Source: Girardinichthys multiradiatus (lineage: Eukaryota; Chordata; Actinopteri; Cyprinodontiformes; Goodeidae). From it: a stretch of 64,000 bases of DNA. The translations under genes and the position numbers were made by a program. Positions 13,388 to 23,487 of the stretch are shown here, piece after piece. The notes below the pieces were generated by a model. That model was not told the DNA's origin and searched no databases. It saw nothing but the letters and a program-made list of their open reading frames with translations. Positions within the stretch are counted from its first letter, which is position 1. The number at the start of each line of letters is the position of its first letter. The stretch covers positions 7,589,663-7,653,662 of the forward strand of contig NC_061811.1 of NCBI RefSeq assembly GCF_021462225.1, read 5' to 3'.

Positions 13388-13426
13388 ACTTTTATCCTTA
13401 AACCAGCCTGGTTTAAGGATAAAAGT
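13388..13426. repeat. Perfect 18-bp-arm hairpin
   Basis: ACTTTTATCCTTAAACCA at 13388-13405 and its exact reverse complement at 13409-13426 are separated only by GCC. No flanking direct repeat was recognised. Confidence 0.95.
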
Positions 13427-15885
13427 GCTACAAGGTCTGATGTCCCTTTGATAAATAAAGGTGATTTGGAGGTTGCGAAACGTCTGCTGCATTTAAATAA
13501 AAACATTACATGTCAAGACATTTGTTCTGTCGAATTATATTTTTCAGTTGTAACAGTTTATCTAAAGAAACATAAGAAAGGTGAGAATTTTCCGTGAAGT
13601 AATTGATGTATTTGTTTTTCTATATATAAAATCCTTGTTTACGTTAAAAGTGAGCTTCTGGAAGTTTTTATTACATTATTTAAATTGAAGTGCTGTCATT
13701 TTAGTGATGCTAAATAAATCCAAATCTGATATTGTTTCTTTAAATTTGTATTAAAGATCATTGAACTGGGAGGAAACAAGTCATCCTTCTGGGTACATTT
13801 TGATAGATTATGTGACAGATTATGATGCAGATTTAATTATGTATGTCAATATACTTTGCTGTACCTTATCAAGCGTGATAATAAAGTTGCTACTTTAGCT
13901 TTAGCTTTTAACCATCCTTTTTGCATGGCACCAAGCAGGAATGTTGATATGATTTTGTGGATGTAACATCTCTGCATCCGGCTCTCACTAAACTGCAAAT
14001 CCTTTATCTTCCTAATCTTCATTCGGCTTTCCTTTTCTGCCATAACGACAGGCAGCTGTTCAAACTTGAAGGAAGATTTAGAACAAAAAAAAAAGAAACT
14101 GAAGCAAAAACAGAGTAGCACCAAGGCAGGCAAAGAGGAGGGATGGATGAAGAGAAGAGACATACGGTGAAATGCAGCCCAACAGATGGAGAGCTATAGG
14201 GATATTTGGAGGATACATGAGGCAGTTATCAGCCTATTTGGTTTGGTCTACAGGATTGCCCAAGTGTCACTAATGGCAAAGTAGGGGCTGGTAAACACAT
14301 TTCTGTGACAGCATGACACTGCTGAAAAACAAATCAAGCTCACCCGTCTCCCATTTCACACCCTCTCAACCCTTTCTCTTTATCTGCTTCAATTACTCAA
14401 TTCTTGTAACTCTCTTTTGTGTCTCTATCAGGTGTCTGTTTGTGTCTTCTCTGCCTGGTCTTCTCTCTTTCAGTCCATCCTTATGTATAACTTCAACCAT
14501 CCTGCCACTGTATACGTTCCCTAACTGTAACCCCTCCCTCTCTAATTCTTGGTATGTGCATCCAAAAGCTGAAAAACAAGGCCATATGTGTGGGGACCGC
14601 AGGCAGTGCTGCACTCCTGATGTTCCTGCTGAGGCAGTTAAGAGTCTCTCAGCAAGGCCGCGTCCACTCCGTCCCTGCGTAGGACATGTGGACAATTGGC
14701 AGCACCGTAGAACATGGTGACTGCTTTCTGGCTGCATGTCAATGAGACAGTGAGCTTTATGAAGCTTCTAGTACTTGTTTTGTGTCTTAACTTTTGGTGC
14801 AGAGCCGGATGGCAAACAGATAAAATTTACTATTTTGCAGCAAACATTTTTGGAATGTGTATTAAATGGTCTCATTCTGGCTGTTGATTGGAGGATTTAT
14901 CTTCTCCTTTATATATGTATCCAGTCGAAATTATCCATTTTTTAAAGGTGTTGCCGGTAATATGGTCAGAAATTAAGTCAATGGAAGCTTCTCCTAACAT
15001 AATTACAGGGCAAATATACTATAGAACCCGAAAATATAAATCCCTTATGGTATTCAGTCGTACAAATCTACTTTGTATGGGAGAGTGGCAAGAGGAAAGC
15101 CATAAGCAGTCCTAGAGCTGGTAGACTTGCCAGATATTACAACTAAAAATAAGTTTAATCAAATAACATAAGCTGGTCAGAACAGACATTATTAGTAGAG
15201 GACATCCAAGTTACCCTGGATAAAGTTTTCAAAGATTTCTATGATCATCCATTAACTGAACAGAGACAAAACAATTATTTTTAACATGGTACATAAATAT
15301 AAGGGAGATAACCACTTAAATGTTAGATGCCATATGATTGCAACTTTTTTTAACAAGCCACACTAGAGAGAAGGAACAGAAACGAGGAGAAAGAGTGTAA
15401 AACACAGATGAGATGCCAAGACCGTAACAGATATAAGACTCAAAGAAAAAGAGCTAAAAAGAAACAATTAAAACTTAAGAACAGAAGAAACACTGAGACA
15501 TGAGTTAGTACCATTAGGTTAAAAATTAGTTAACCCTTTAGTTTAGCTTAAGCTTTTCTTCAGCCACCCCTAATTTGTTCTTAGAAAATGGACGGCAGAG
15601 ATTTTGTAGGTGCTTCAATGTTAATTTTTTACAAATCCGAGGTGTAATCCTGGAAAAGTGTTTTTCCCAAACAGTCACAGTAGATTTGGTACATAACAGA
15701 TGTATTCATGCAGTTAGATAGAGATTACATTAAATGAAGAATATAGTGTGGGACAAATTTCACAACTGTGGGTTTCATTTCATGTTTCTGCAGTGTTTGG
15801 CCACCGAGGACTGTTTTAACAGTTAAGCCTCAAGTCAAAAGTGGAAATAGAAAATGCTGAGTTATTTAGTTCAGTAGCACTTGGG
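13427..15885. other. No gene seen
   Basis: Mostly AT-rich DNA. The 14310-14740 part is less AT-rich with pyrimidine-rich runs, but no exon with a recognisable domain can be built on either strand. Confidence 0.35.
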
Positions 15886-15889
15886 TTTT

Positions 15890-16230
15890 CACTCAGTAGC
15901 CACTTTCTTAGGTACATCTCACTAGTACCGAGTTGGACATTCGTTAAACGTCAGAGCTGTCTTAATTCTTCGTGGGATAGATTCAGTCAAGGCTGTCCTA
16001 TCAGCTCGAACCAGTCTGCCAATTCTCCTCTGACCTCTGACATCAAAAAGAGATTTTTGTATACACAACTGCTGCACATTGAATATCTCTTTTCTAGACC
16101 TTTAAACGCGTGAGATAGTTTTGCATGAAATGTCCCCTTTCTTCCTGATTGTGATGCTCCCTTTAGGCTTCACCATGTCTACAAGCCTAAAAGCATCAAG
16201 TAGCTGCTAGGTGATTGCATGAGTCACTAT
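15890..16230. mobile_element. Probable DNA-transposon remnant
   Basis: The 'gccactttcttaggtacatc' block followed by 'gatagattcagtcaagg' and an end with 'aagtagctgctaggtgattg' resembles a common teleost non-autonomous DNA element. No coding capacity. Recognition is by similarity to remembered repeats only. Confidence 0.4.
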
Positions 16231-17655
16231 TTGTTACAACAAGCAACTGCAACAGGAAATAAAGCAGCAATCTATCTTCTGAGATTGAACTAAAACTACA
16301 TCTTTTTCATGTTTGGCACTGAAGGTAATGTCACAACTTCCCAAACCACAGTAGCATTACTCATTACTTAGAAATTCAACGCACAACAGTTTAGACACAA
16401 CATAATACTCCTAAACACTGTTAAAAATGTGACACACCTGATTTTAGCTCTGTGTCCCTTTTCCCTTTTCCATCTCGTCTGTATTTAACATCCTTCGTGC
16501 ATTCTCTCATCAGCAGAGGTGTCAGAAAATTGAGCTTAACACTTACAACAAGAAGTGTGTGTATGTGTGCATGTATTTAGCAGGGTGACACTTCAGATCA
16601 GCCATGCAGTGCCACAGGGGCTAATGCCTGGGTGTTTTGGGGTTTGCATGGGTCACTAAGTTACTAAGTACTACAGCGAGAAACCCAGTAGGGGGCCTGT
16701 TGATGTTTACAAGGGTCCTAAGTAACAACTACCATGAGATGACATAGTGCATGTGTGTGTGTAAGTTAGTGTCTATGTGTGCAAACCACTTCATGGTCTT
16801 TAATTCTTGCAAGAAACATTAGTAACAGACCAGAACACTCCCATCTGCCACGATTCTGTCCTTCGATCTGTCTTCAATGTGTTTTCTCTTCTTGTTTCAT
16901 CATTTCTGAGCTTCTTCTCTCACTCGTTTCAGTCTATGACTTCCATTTGCTTTTTGCTTTGTTTCTCTATTTTTTAAAACATTTCTTCACCCCTTTTCTG
17001 CTCTCGTCTGACATTTGCACCACCTGTTCTTCTTAAAGACACTCCATGTACTAACCCTCCCAGTGCGCTGCCACCCACTCCAACCACTTTGCAAACACAT
17101 TTTATGGCACTCATATGTCCAGACATTTAAACATTTGTGATTATTTGCAAACAAAATGCCACCATTGGTGAGAGTTCCCTTCTTCCATTAAACATCTGTC
17201 TTTCTTTTTCTTCCCTCTCCACAATCCTTGCACTTGTGCACACCACTGCCTCCACCACGGGGAACAGCCAAACCAAAAACAATAAGTGTTATCACAACAG
17301 CCACTGAATTCAACGAGATAAGAAATTCATTAGGCACCGGCTTGCTAATGACGTGCAAAGAGATTAAATTATGGCAAGGACAAAAAGGGTGGGAGGGATG
17401 GGGATGGAGGATGAAGGAGGGGACCGTGAGAGAGAAAATGTTCTCCAGAATGGGAAGATGCATCATATCAAGCCGGCTCAATCGTTTTGTAACCTCTGAG
17501 TGCCAAAGCTTAAGAACAGCTTGTCATCTTAGTAGTTCCTTCTTTCTCACCAATGTCTGTAGTGAATATCGGCTGTTTTAAAAGATAGTAGTGCTTTCTG
17601 AAGAGTTAACTGCACTTCAAGAGGAGTTACACACATCTCTCTATATAGAGATATA
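16231..17655. other. No gene seen; possible conserved non-coding block
   Basis: No exon supported. The 17228-17390 stretch is free of simple repeats and carries several TAAT/ATTA-core motifs, so it could be regulatory, but this cannot be shown without alignment. Confidence 0.3.
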
Positions 17656-17659
17656 TATA

Positions 17660-17830
17660 TACAGACTGATAGAAGTGAGGCTGCCATACACAGGTGGCAC
17701 CAAGCCCTCTGACCACCACCAGCAGTCAAGGAGGGTGAAGTGTCTTGCCCATGGACACAACAACTGAGACAGGCAGAGCGGGGCAACCCACCAGTTACAG
17801 GACCAGCCTCTAACACTGTCGTCCCCAACA
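17660..17830 (-). mobile_element. SINE-like fragment
   Basis: The 'agggtgaagtgtcttgccca' block is a frequent piece of teleost tRNA-derived SINEs on the complementary strand. Ends are unclear. Confidence 0.35.
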
Positions 17831-17836
17831 GTAGCC

Positions 17837-17879
<43 letters not shown>
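17837..17879. repeat. (AT)n microsatellite
   Basis: About 20 AT units, whose last TA (17878-17879) is the target site of the adjoining Tc1 element. Confidence 0.9.
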
Positions 17880-17882
<3 letters not shown>

Positions 17883-19135
17883 GAGTTGGACAATGAAACT
17901 GAAACACCTGTCATTTTAGTGTGGGAGGTTTCATGGCTAAATTGGACCAGCCTGGTAGCCAGTCTTCATTGATTGCACATTGCACCAGTAAGAGCAGAAG
18001 GTTCAATTAGCAGGGTAAGAGCACAGTTTTGCTCAAAATATTGAAATGCACACAACATTATGGGTGACATACCAGAGTTCAAAAGAGGACAAATTGTTGG
18101 TGCACGTCTTGCTGGCGCATCTGTGACCAAGACTTTGTGATGTATCAAGAGCCACGGTATCCAGGGTAATGTCAGCATACCACCAAGAAGGATGAACCAC
18201 ATCCAACAGGATTAACTGTGGACGCAAGAGGAAGCTGTCTGAAAGGGATGTTCGGGTGCTAACCCGGATTGTATCCAAAAAACATAAAACCACGGCTGCC
18301 CAAATCACGGCAGAATTAAATGTGCACCTCAACTCTCCTGTTTCCACCAGAACTGTCCGTCGGGAGCTCCACAGGGTCAATATACATGGCCGGGCTGCTA
18401 TAGCCAAACCTTTGGTCACTCGTGCCAATGCTAAACGTGGGTTTCAATGGTGCAAGGAGCGCAAATCTTAGGCTGTGGACAATGTGAAACATGTATTGTT
18501 CTCTGATGAGTCCACCTTTACTGTTTTCCCCACATCCGGGAGAGTTACGGTGTGGAGAAGCCCCAAAGAAACATACCACCCAGTTGCATGCCCAGAGTGA
18601 AGCATGGGGTTGGATCAGTGATGGTTTGGGCTGCCATATCATGGCATTCCCTTGGCCCAATACTTGTGCTAGATGGGCGCGTCACTGCCAAGGACTACCG
18701 AACCATTCTTGAGGACCATTCTTGTGCATGCAATGGTTCAAACATTGTATCCTGAAGGTGGTGCCGTGTATCAGGATGACAATGCACCAATACACACAGC
18801 AAGACTGGTGAAAGATTGGTATGATGAACATGAAAGTGAAGTTGAACATCTCCCATGGCCTGCACAGTCACCAGATCTAAATATTATTGAGCCACTTTGG
18901 GGTGTTTTGGAGGAGCGAGTCAGGAAACGTTTTCCACCACCAGTATCACGTAGTGACCTGGCCACTATCCTGCAAGAAGAATGGTTTAAAATCCCTCTGA
19001 CCACTGTGCAGGACTTGTATATGTCATTCCCAAGACGAATTGACGCTGTATTGGCCACAAAAGGAGGCCTTACACCATACTAATAAATTATTGTGGTCTA
19101 AAACCAGGTGTTTCAGTTTCATTGTCCAACCCCTG
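17880..19135 (+). mobile_element. Tc1/mariner element, family A, full length (copy A1)
   Basis: The left end 'caggagttggacaatgaaac' and the right end (reverse complement 'caggggttggacaatgaaac') form matching inverted termini flanked by TA at 17878-17879 and 19136-19137, as Tc1/mariner insertion predicts. It carries a broken transposase gene at 18060-19083. Sister copies lie at 56512-57781 and, fragmented, at 5172-6485. Confidence 0.9.
18060..19083 (+). pseudogene. Tc1 transposase pseudogene (family A1)
   Basis: The frame begins MGDIPEF and ends at TPY-stop, equivalent to about 343 codons in the sister copy. Lesions here: an 8-bp deletion near 18130 relative to 56770 (frameshift), TGG to TAG near 18470, and further small indels near 18530 and 18720. 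The three catalytic positions of a DD34E transposase can still be recognised as LFSDES near 18503, QDDNAPIH near 18775 and IIEPLW near 18886. The protein cannot be made as it stands. Confidence 0.85.
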
Positions 19136-19139
19136 TATA

Positions 19140-20147
19140 CAGGTCCTTCTCAAAATATTAGCATATTGTGATAAAGTTCATTATTTTCCATAATGTAATG
19201 ATGAAAATTTAACATTCATATATTTTAGATTCATTGCACACTAACTGAAATATTTCAGGTCTTTTATTGTCTTAATACGGATGATTTTGGCATACAGCTC
19301 ATGAAAACCCAAAATTCCTATCTCACAAAATTAGCATATCATTAAAAGGGTCTCTAAACGAGCTATGAACCTAATCATCTGAATCAACGAGTTAACTCTA
19401 AACACCTGCAAAAGATTCCTGAGCCCTTTAAAACTCCCAGCCTGGTTCATCACTCAAAACCCCAATCATGGGTAAGACTGCCGACCTGACTGCTGTCCAG
19501 AAGGCCACTATTGACACCCTCAAGCAAGAGGGTAAGACACAGAAAGAAATTTCTGAACAAATAGGCTGTTCCCAGAGTGCTGTATCAAGGCACCTCAGTG
19601 GGAAGTCTGTGGGAAGGAAAAAGTGTGGCAGAAAACGCTGCACAACGAGAAGAGGTGACCGGACCCTGAGGAAGATTGTGGAGAAGGGCCGATTCCAGAC
19701 CTTGGGGGACCTGCGGAAGCAGTGGACTGAGTCTAGAGTAGAAACATCCAGAGCCACCGTGCACAGGCGTGTGCAGGAAATGGGCTACAGGTGCCGCGTT
19801 CCCCAGGTCAAGCCACTTTTGAACCAGAAACAGCGGCAGAAGCGCCTGACATGGGCTACAGAGAAGCAGGACTGGACTGTTGCTCAGTGGTCCAAAGTAC
19901 TTTTTTCGGATGAAAGCAAATTCTGCATGCCATTCGGAAATCAAGGTGCCAGAGTCTGGAGGAAGACTGGGGAGAAGGAAATGCCAAAATGCCAGAAGTC
20001 CAGTGTCAAGTACCCACAGTCAGTGATGGTCTGGGGTGCTGTGTCAGCTGCTGGTTTTGGTCCACTGTGTTTTATCAAGGGCAGGGTCAATGCAGCTAGC
20101 TATCAGGGGATTTTGGAGCACTTCATGCTTCCATCTGCTGAAAAGCT
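19140..20147 (+). mobile_element. Tc1/mariner element, family B, 3'-truncated (copy B1)
   Basis: Starts with 'caggtccttctcaaaatatt' after TA at 19138-19139, directly abutting the TA of element A1. It is nearly identical to 43611-44617 of the complete copy B2 and then stops abruptly inside the transposase gene at 20147. The right terminal repeat is missing, so it cannot be mobilised by itself. Confidence 0.9.
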
Positions 20148-20187
20148 CCAGGTGGGCACTAGGGGGAGAGGAACAGACTGGCTTTGA
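19468..20187 (+). pseudogene. Truncated Tc1 transposase (family B1)
   Basis: Opens at the same ATG (MGKTADLTAV) as the intact copy at 43939 and runs without a stop for about 226 shared codons, then about 13 unrelated codons from flanking DNA before a stop. The N-terminal helix-turn-helix region and the first catalytic Asp (LFSDES) remain. The second Asp (FQHDLAP region) and the Glu (NPIENLW) are gone. A truncated product could bind ends but not catalyse transposition; this is inference. Confidence 0.85.
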
Positions 20188-21584
20188 ATGGAAATGAGAA
20201 GATCATGTGAATGAAGAGAGGTTCTTCCTGTTCTAGAAGTGATAGATTATTCGGGGAAAGAATAAGTCACGTCACTGAACGGAGTTTGACAGGATAGAGC
20301 AGACAGGGGGGACAGACAGGTGAGTAAGGAAGTGGTGGTGGTAAGTATTTCTGTGTGAGCACCAGGGAAGCTGCAGCCATGAAACAAGGAAGGGGGACTG
20401 GGTAATGATTCCGCGGTAGACGCCAACTTAAGGAATGAGTCTTCCTGGTTTTCGATAATACTTCCAGGAGATCCTCTGAAGATTCTATGAGGAAGGACAA
20501 AAAAATGATCATAACTTGAATCGGGGAGAAAAACACACGCAAAGAGGTTAGCCTGTTTACCGCTCTGCCATCTGTTCTGGGGATCCAGGCCCTCTTTAAG
20601 CACCTCCTGATGAGCCTTAACAAGCTACAGCTGTGGATATGCACCTGTCGGTCACACCCTGAAAGAAGTGAGAGAGCAGAACCAACCCAAACAACCTGTG
20701 CACAGAAACACTAAAAGGACAAGTTCGTTGTGGTGGCATTAAGTTGAGGGACAGCCTGGGCAAGCATCTGTAGGAAAATAGATGGGGGAAAATAATTAAC
20801 TAACCAACCAACTAGCTAACTAAAATAAATAAATAATAAATAAAATATATTCAATTTAAACAACTGTTATAAAATGTTAATAATCACTGCAAAAAAACTA
20901 ACAAGAAAAGTAAATGCTGTTATTGTAAATTGATATGAAGTTAATCTAAAAGTCCAACAAAATGACAGAAGTAATTAAAATGGAAATAAATAATTAATTT
21001 CTAAAAGTCAAAACCAAACAAAAATATATGTGCTGAGTTTGCTTTTTACAACAATTAGTGGTCTCTGGTGTCCTTAGGTCTGCAGGAAAGCTGTTCTATA
21101 GATGAGGGCCATAGTAGGAAAATGTTGCCTCACCGTGGGTTTTTGTTAAAAAGCAGATCTGATAAATATGTGGAACTAGGACCAATTATGATTTAAAAAA
21201 TCATTAAACGCTCCAGTAGTGTGGAAGGAGGCACCAAACCATCTCCTTTCTGTTACATTTTGTTGGTTTTTTTCCCATCTGATTCCTGTGTGGGAAGCAA
21301 AAAAAATAGATTAATCTGCAGGTCCATCTGCAGCACTTCAGAAACAGACCACCATAATTCCAATGTCAGTGCCTAAAATTCCCTCTAAAACACACACATA
21401 CACAACCACCATCTGGTGCCCAGCACAATCTCATACTATGTTAAACCACCCCCCCTACACACACACACACATACACACACAGACACACCTCTGTGCCCTG
21501 TGCTGGATTACCTTCTCAGTATTTACATCTTGCAAATCCAGGCAGCGTTCTCTGATAGGGGCCATGTGTAATCTGAAGGTTATA
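20148..21584. other. No gene seen; unassigned sequence after a Tc1 break
   Basis: 20148-20690 is more GC-balanced than its surroundings and begins exactly where element B1 is cut, so it may belong to another insertion or a rearrangement. No domain was recognised. The rest is AT-rich non-coding DNA with (AC)n-like stretches near 21385-21490. Confidence 0.35.

Positions 21585-21622
<38 letters not shown>
21585..21622. repeat. (TG)n microsatellite
   Basis: About 19 TG units. Confidence 0.9.
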
Positions 21623-21624
<2 letters not shown>

Positions 21625-22919
21625 GTGAGGGTGGGGCTGTAATTTGTTCCCACTCAGCACGGGGACAGTATCAGCATCAGTGACATCTGTTCAACACAGG
21701 GCCCACACTGTAGAGCATCATCTCCACATGACAGCAAAATACACACACACACATACAGCCCTAATACAGTTATAAACAACTACAAACCTTCATGCAAAAG
21801 CTGGTACAGACTATGGATGGATAGAGTTTAGCAAAAAAGCCTTTGCTGTTAATAAAAACCTCTTTTTCTTGGTGGAGAAAATAGTTGCATTGCCCAATTT
21901 TGACCCATTTGTTGACACAAATCAGCTTTAATTCTTTAGGGTTCTGGGAGCCTCTTATGCATTCAGTTATTGTGTCAGATGTTCGACTGGATTTAAGTTG
22001 GGCGACCGACAATAAAAGGGCATTGTCTAACGATGGTGTGTGCAATGACGTCCAAAGAGTTAAATTTTGGTATCAGTTTACCAGACTATATTCTCACAGT
22101 ATTTCACCAACTTGTCTAAATGTATTACAACTAAATTTAAACAGGCTTCTACATAATTTCACTTCATCTGTGGAGTCTTGTGCAGTGAGCGAGCATCGGG
22201 CCTATGGCAGTTAAAAGAATTTCTTATTGTTTTATGGATAAATCGTACATGCTATTTCCAGGTCTTTCTTAAACTATCTGAGTGGTTTTCGGTTCTTGGA
22301 CAATCATTTTAGTTGGTTTTTTGACTCCTTTGTGAGAAATCTTTTGAAACGCATCATGTTTGATTTACGGTAAAAGGACTTGCTATAACACTCATAACTC
22401 TGGAAATGGATATGTAACAAAAGTCATAAATATTTATTTATAATAAAGTTACGTCCTTGAGAAAGCTCCTTAGTTTTACCCATCATGAGGTGCTTCTTCT
22501 GTGAAAGCCTGGCAATGAGAAACCTTTTCATAGGCATCAATTAAAACTTATATTAATTTGCTCTCAGAGGGGGCAGGATTGCTTACTATGTGCTCCAAGG
22601 CCAGACGGGATATATATATATATATATAAAAAGTCCAAATGCCATTTAGGTTAGGGATTTGAGGGCTAGATGAATAAAGATGCTTATTTTCTTAGTGATT
22701 GATTTGCTTTCTGTGCACGCGTTAAAGTAACAGGTTTAAATAAGTGACCATTTAGAGTGAGTAAAGGTCAAAAGAAATTAAACTGAAATCATTTTCACAT
22801 TTGATTTAGTAAAATCAATGATAACCTATTTCTGTGCAGGAAATTAAAGAAGTTAATGAAGCATGGATACCTTCAAATGAGTTGAGTTTGACAGGATAGT
22901 TATATATGTATATATAATG

Positions 22920-22920
<1 letters not shown>
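21623..22920. other. No gene seen; contains a probable DNA-element remnant
   Basis: 22255-22580 resembles decayed DNA-transposon sequence on the minus strand ('ggttcttggacaatcatttt' block). A (TA)n tract lies at about 22610-22628. No exon supported. Confidence 0.35.

Positions 22921-22975
<55 letters not shown>
22921..22975. repeat. (AT)n microsatellite
   Basis: About 25 AT units. Confidence 0.9.
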
Positions 22976-23159
22976 TATGATTATAAATTAAGCTAAAATG
23001 GACTGTATGTTTAATTTTGTTTGAGATATTTTAGTAAGACTATGCTGCCTATTCTCTTATAGATTATTTTAGAGCTACTCATTAGTTTCAGGTTACATCT
23101 GTAGTCAGAAAAGTTCCAGTCATAAGTTTACATCCTCTTTTTGGCATTGATATTGTTTT

Positions 23160-23440
23160 AGCCAGCATAGAATAAATTTTTACTGTTACGCTGATGACAC
23201 TCAGCTTTACTTATCCATGAATCCTGATGAGCCCAACCAGTTAGATAGACTACATGTCAGGATGTAACATTTTGGACTTTGTTTTGTGGCTCTGTGTTTT
23301 AACTTTTGCTTTGATGTTTCTATTTTGGTTTTTGTATCATGTGTATTAGTTCTTCCTCCCTCTACCGCCTCCTAGTGTGTGTTGTTTTCTTCCTCTCGCT
23401 CTTAGTTCCTTTCGTGGTTGCTTTCTTATTACTTTGTGTG

Positions 23441-23487
<47 letters not shown>

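Noticed and set aside
14313..14740. Overlapping 114- and 135-codon frames on opposite strands
   Set aside because: No domain, low-complexity Ser/Pro composition and no splice or promoter support.
20247..20644. 118- and 125-codon minus-strand frames
   Set aside because: No domain and unclear continuity with a broken Tc1; treated as unassigned DNA.
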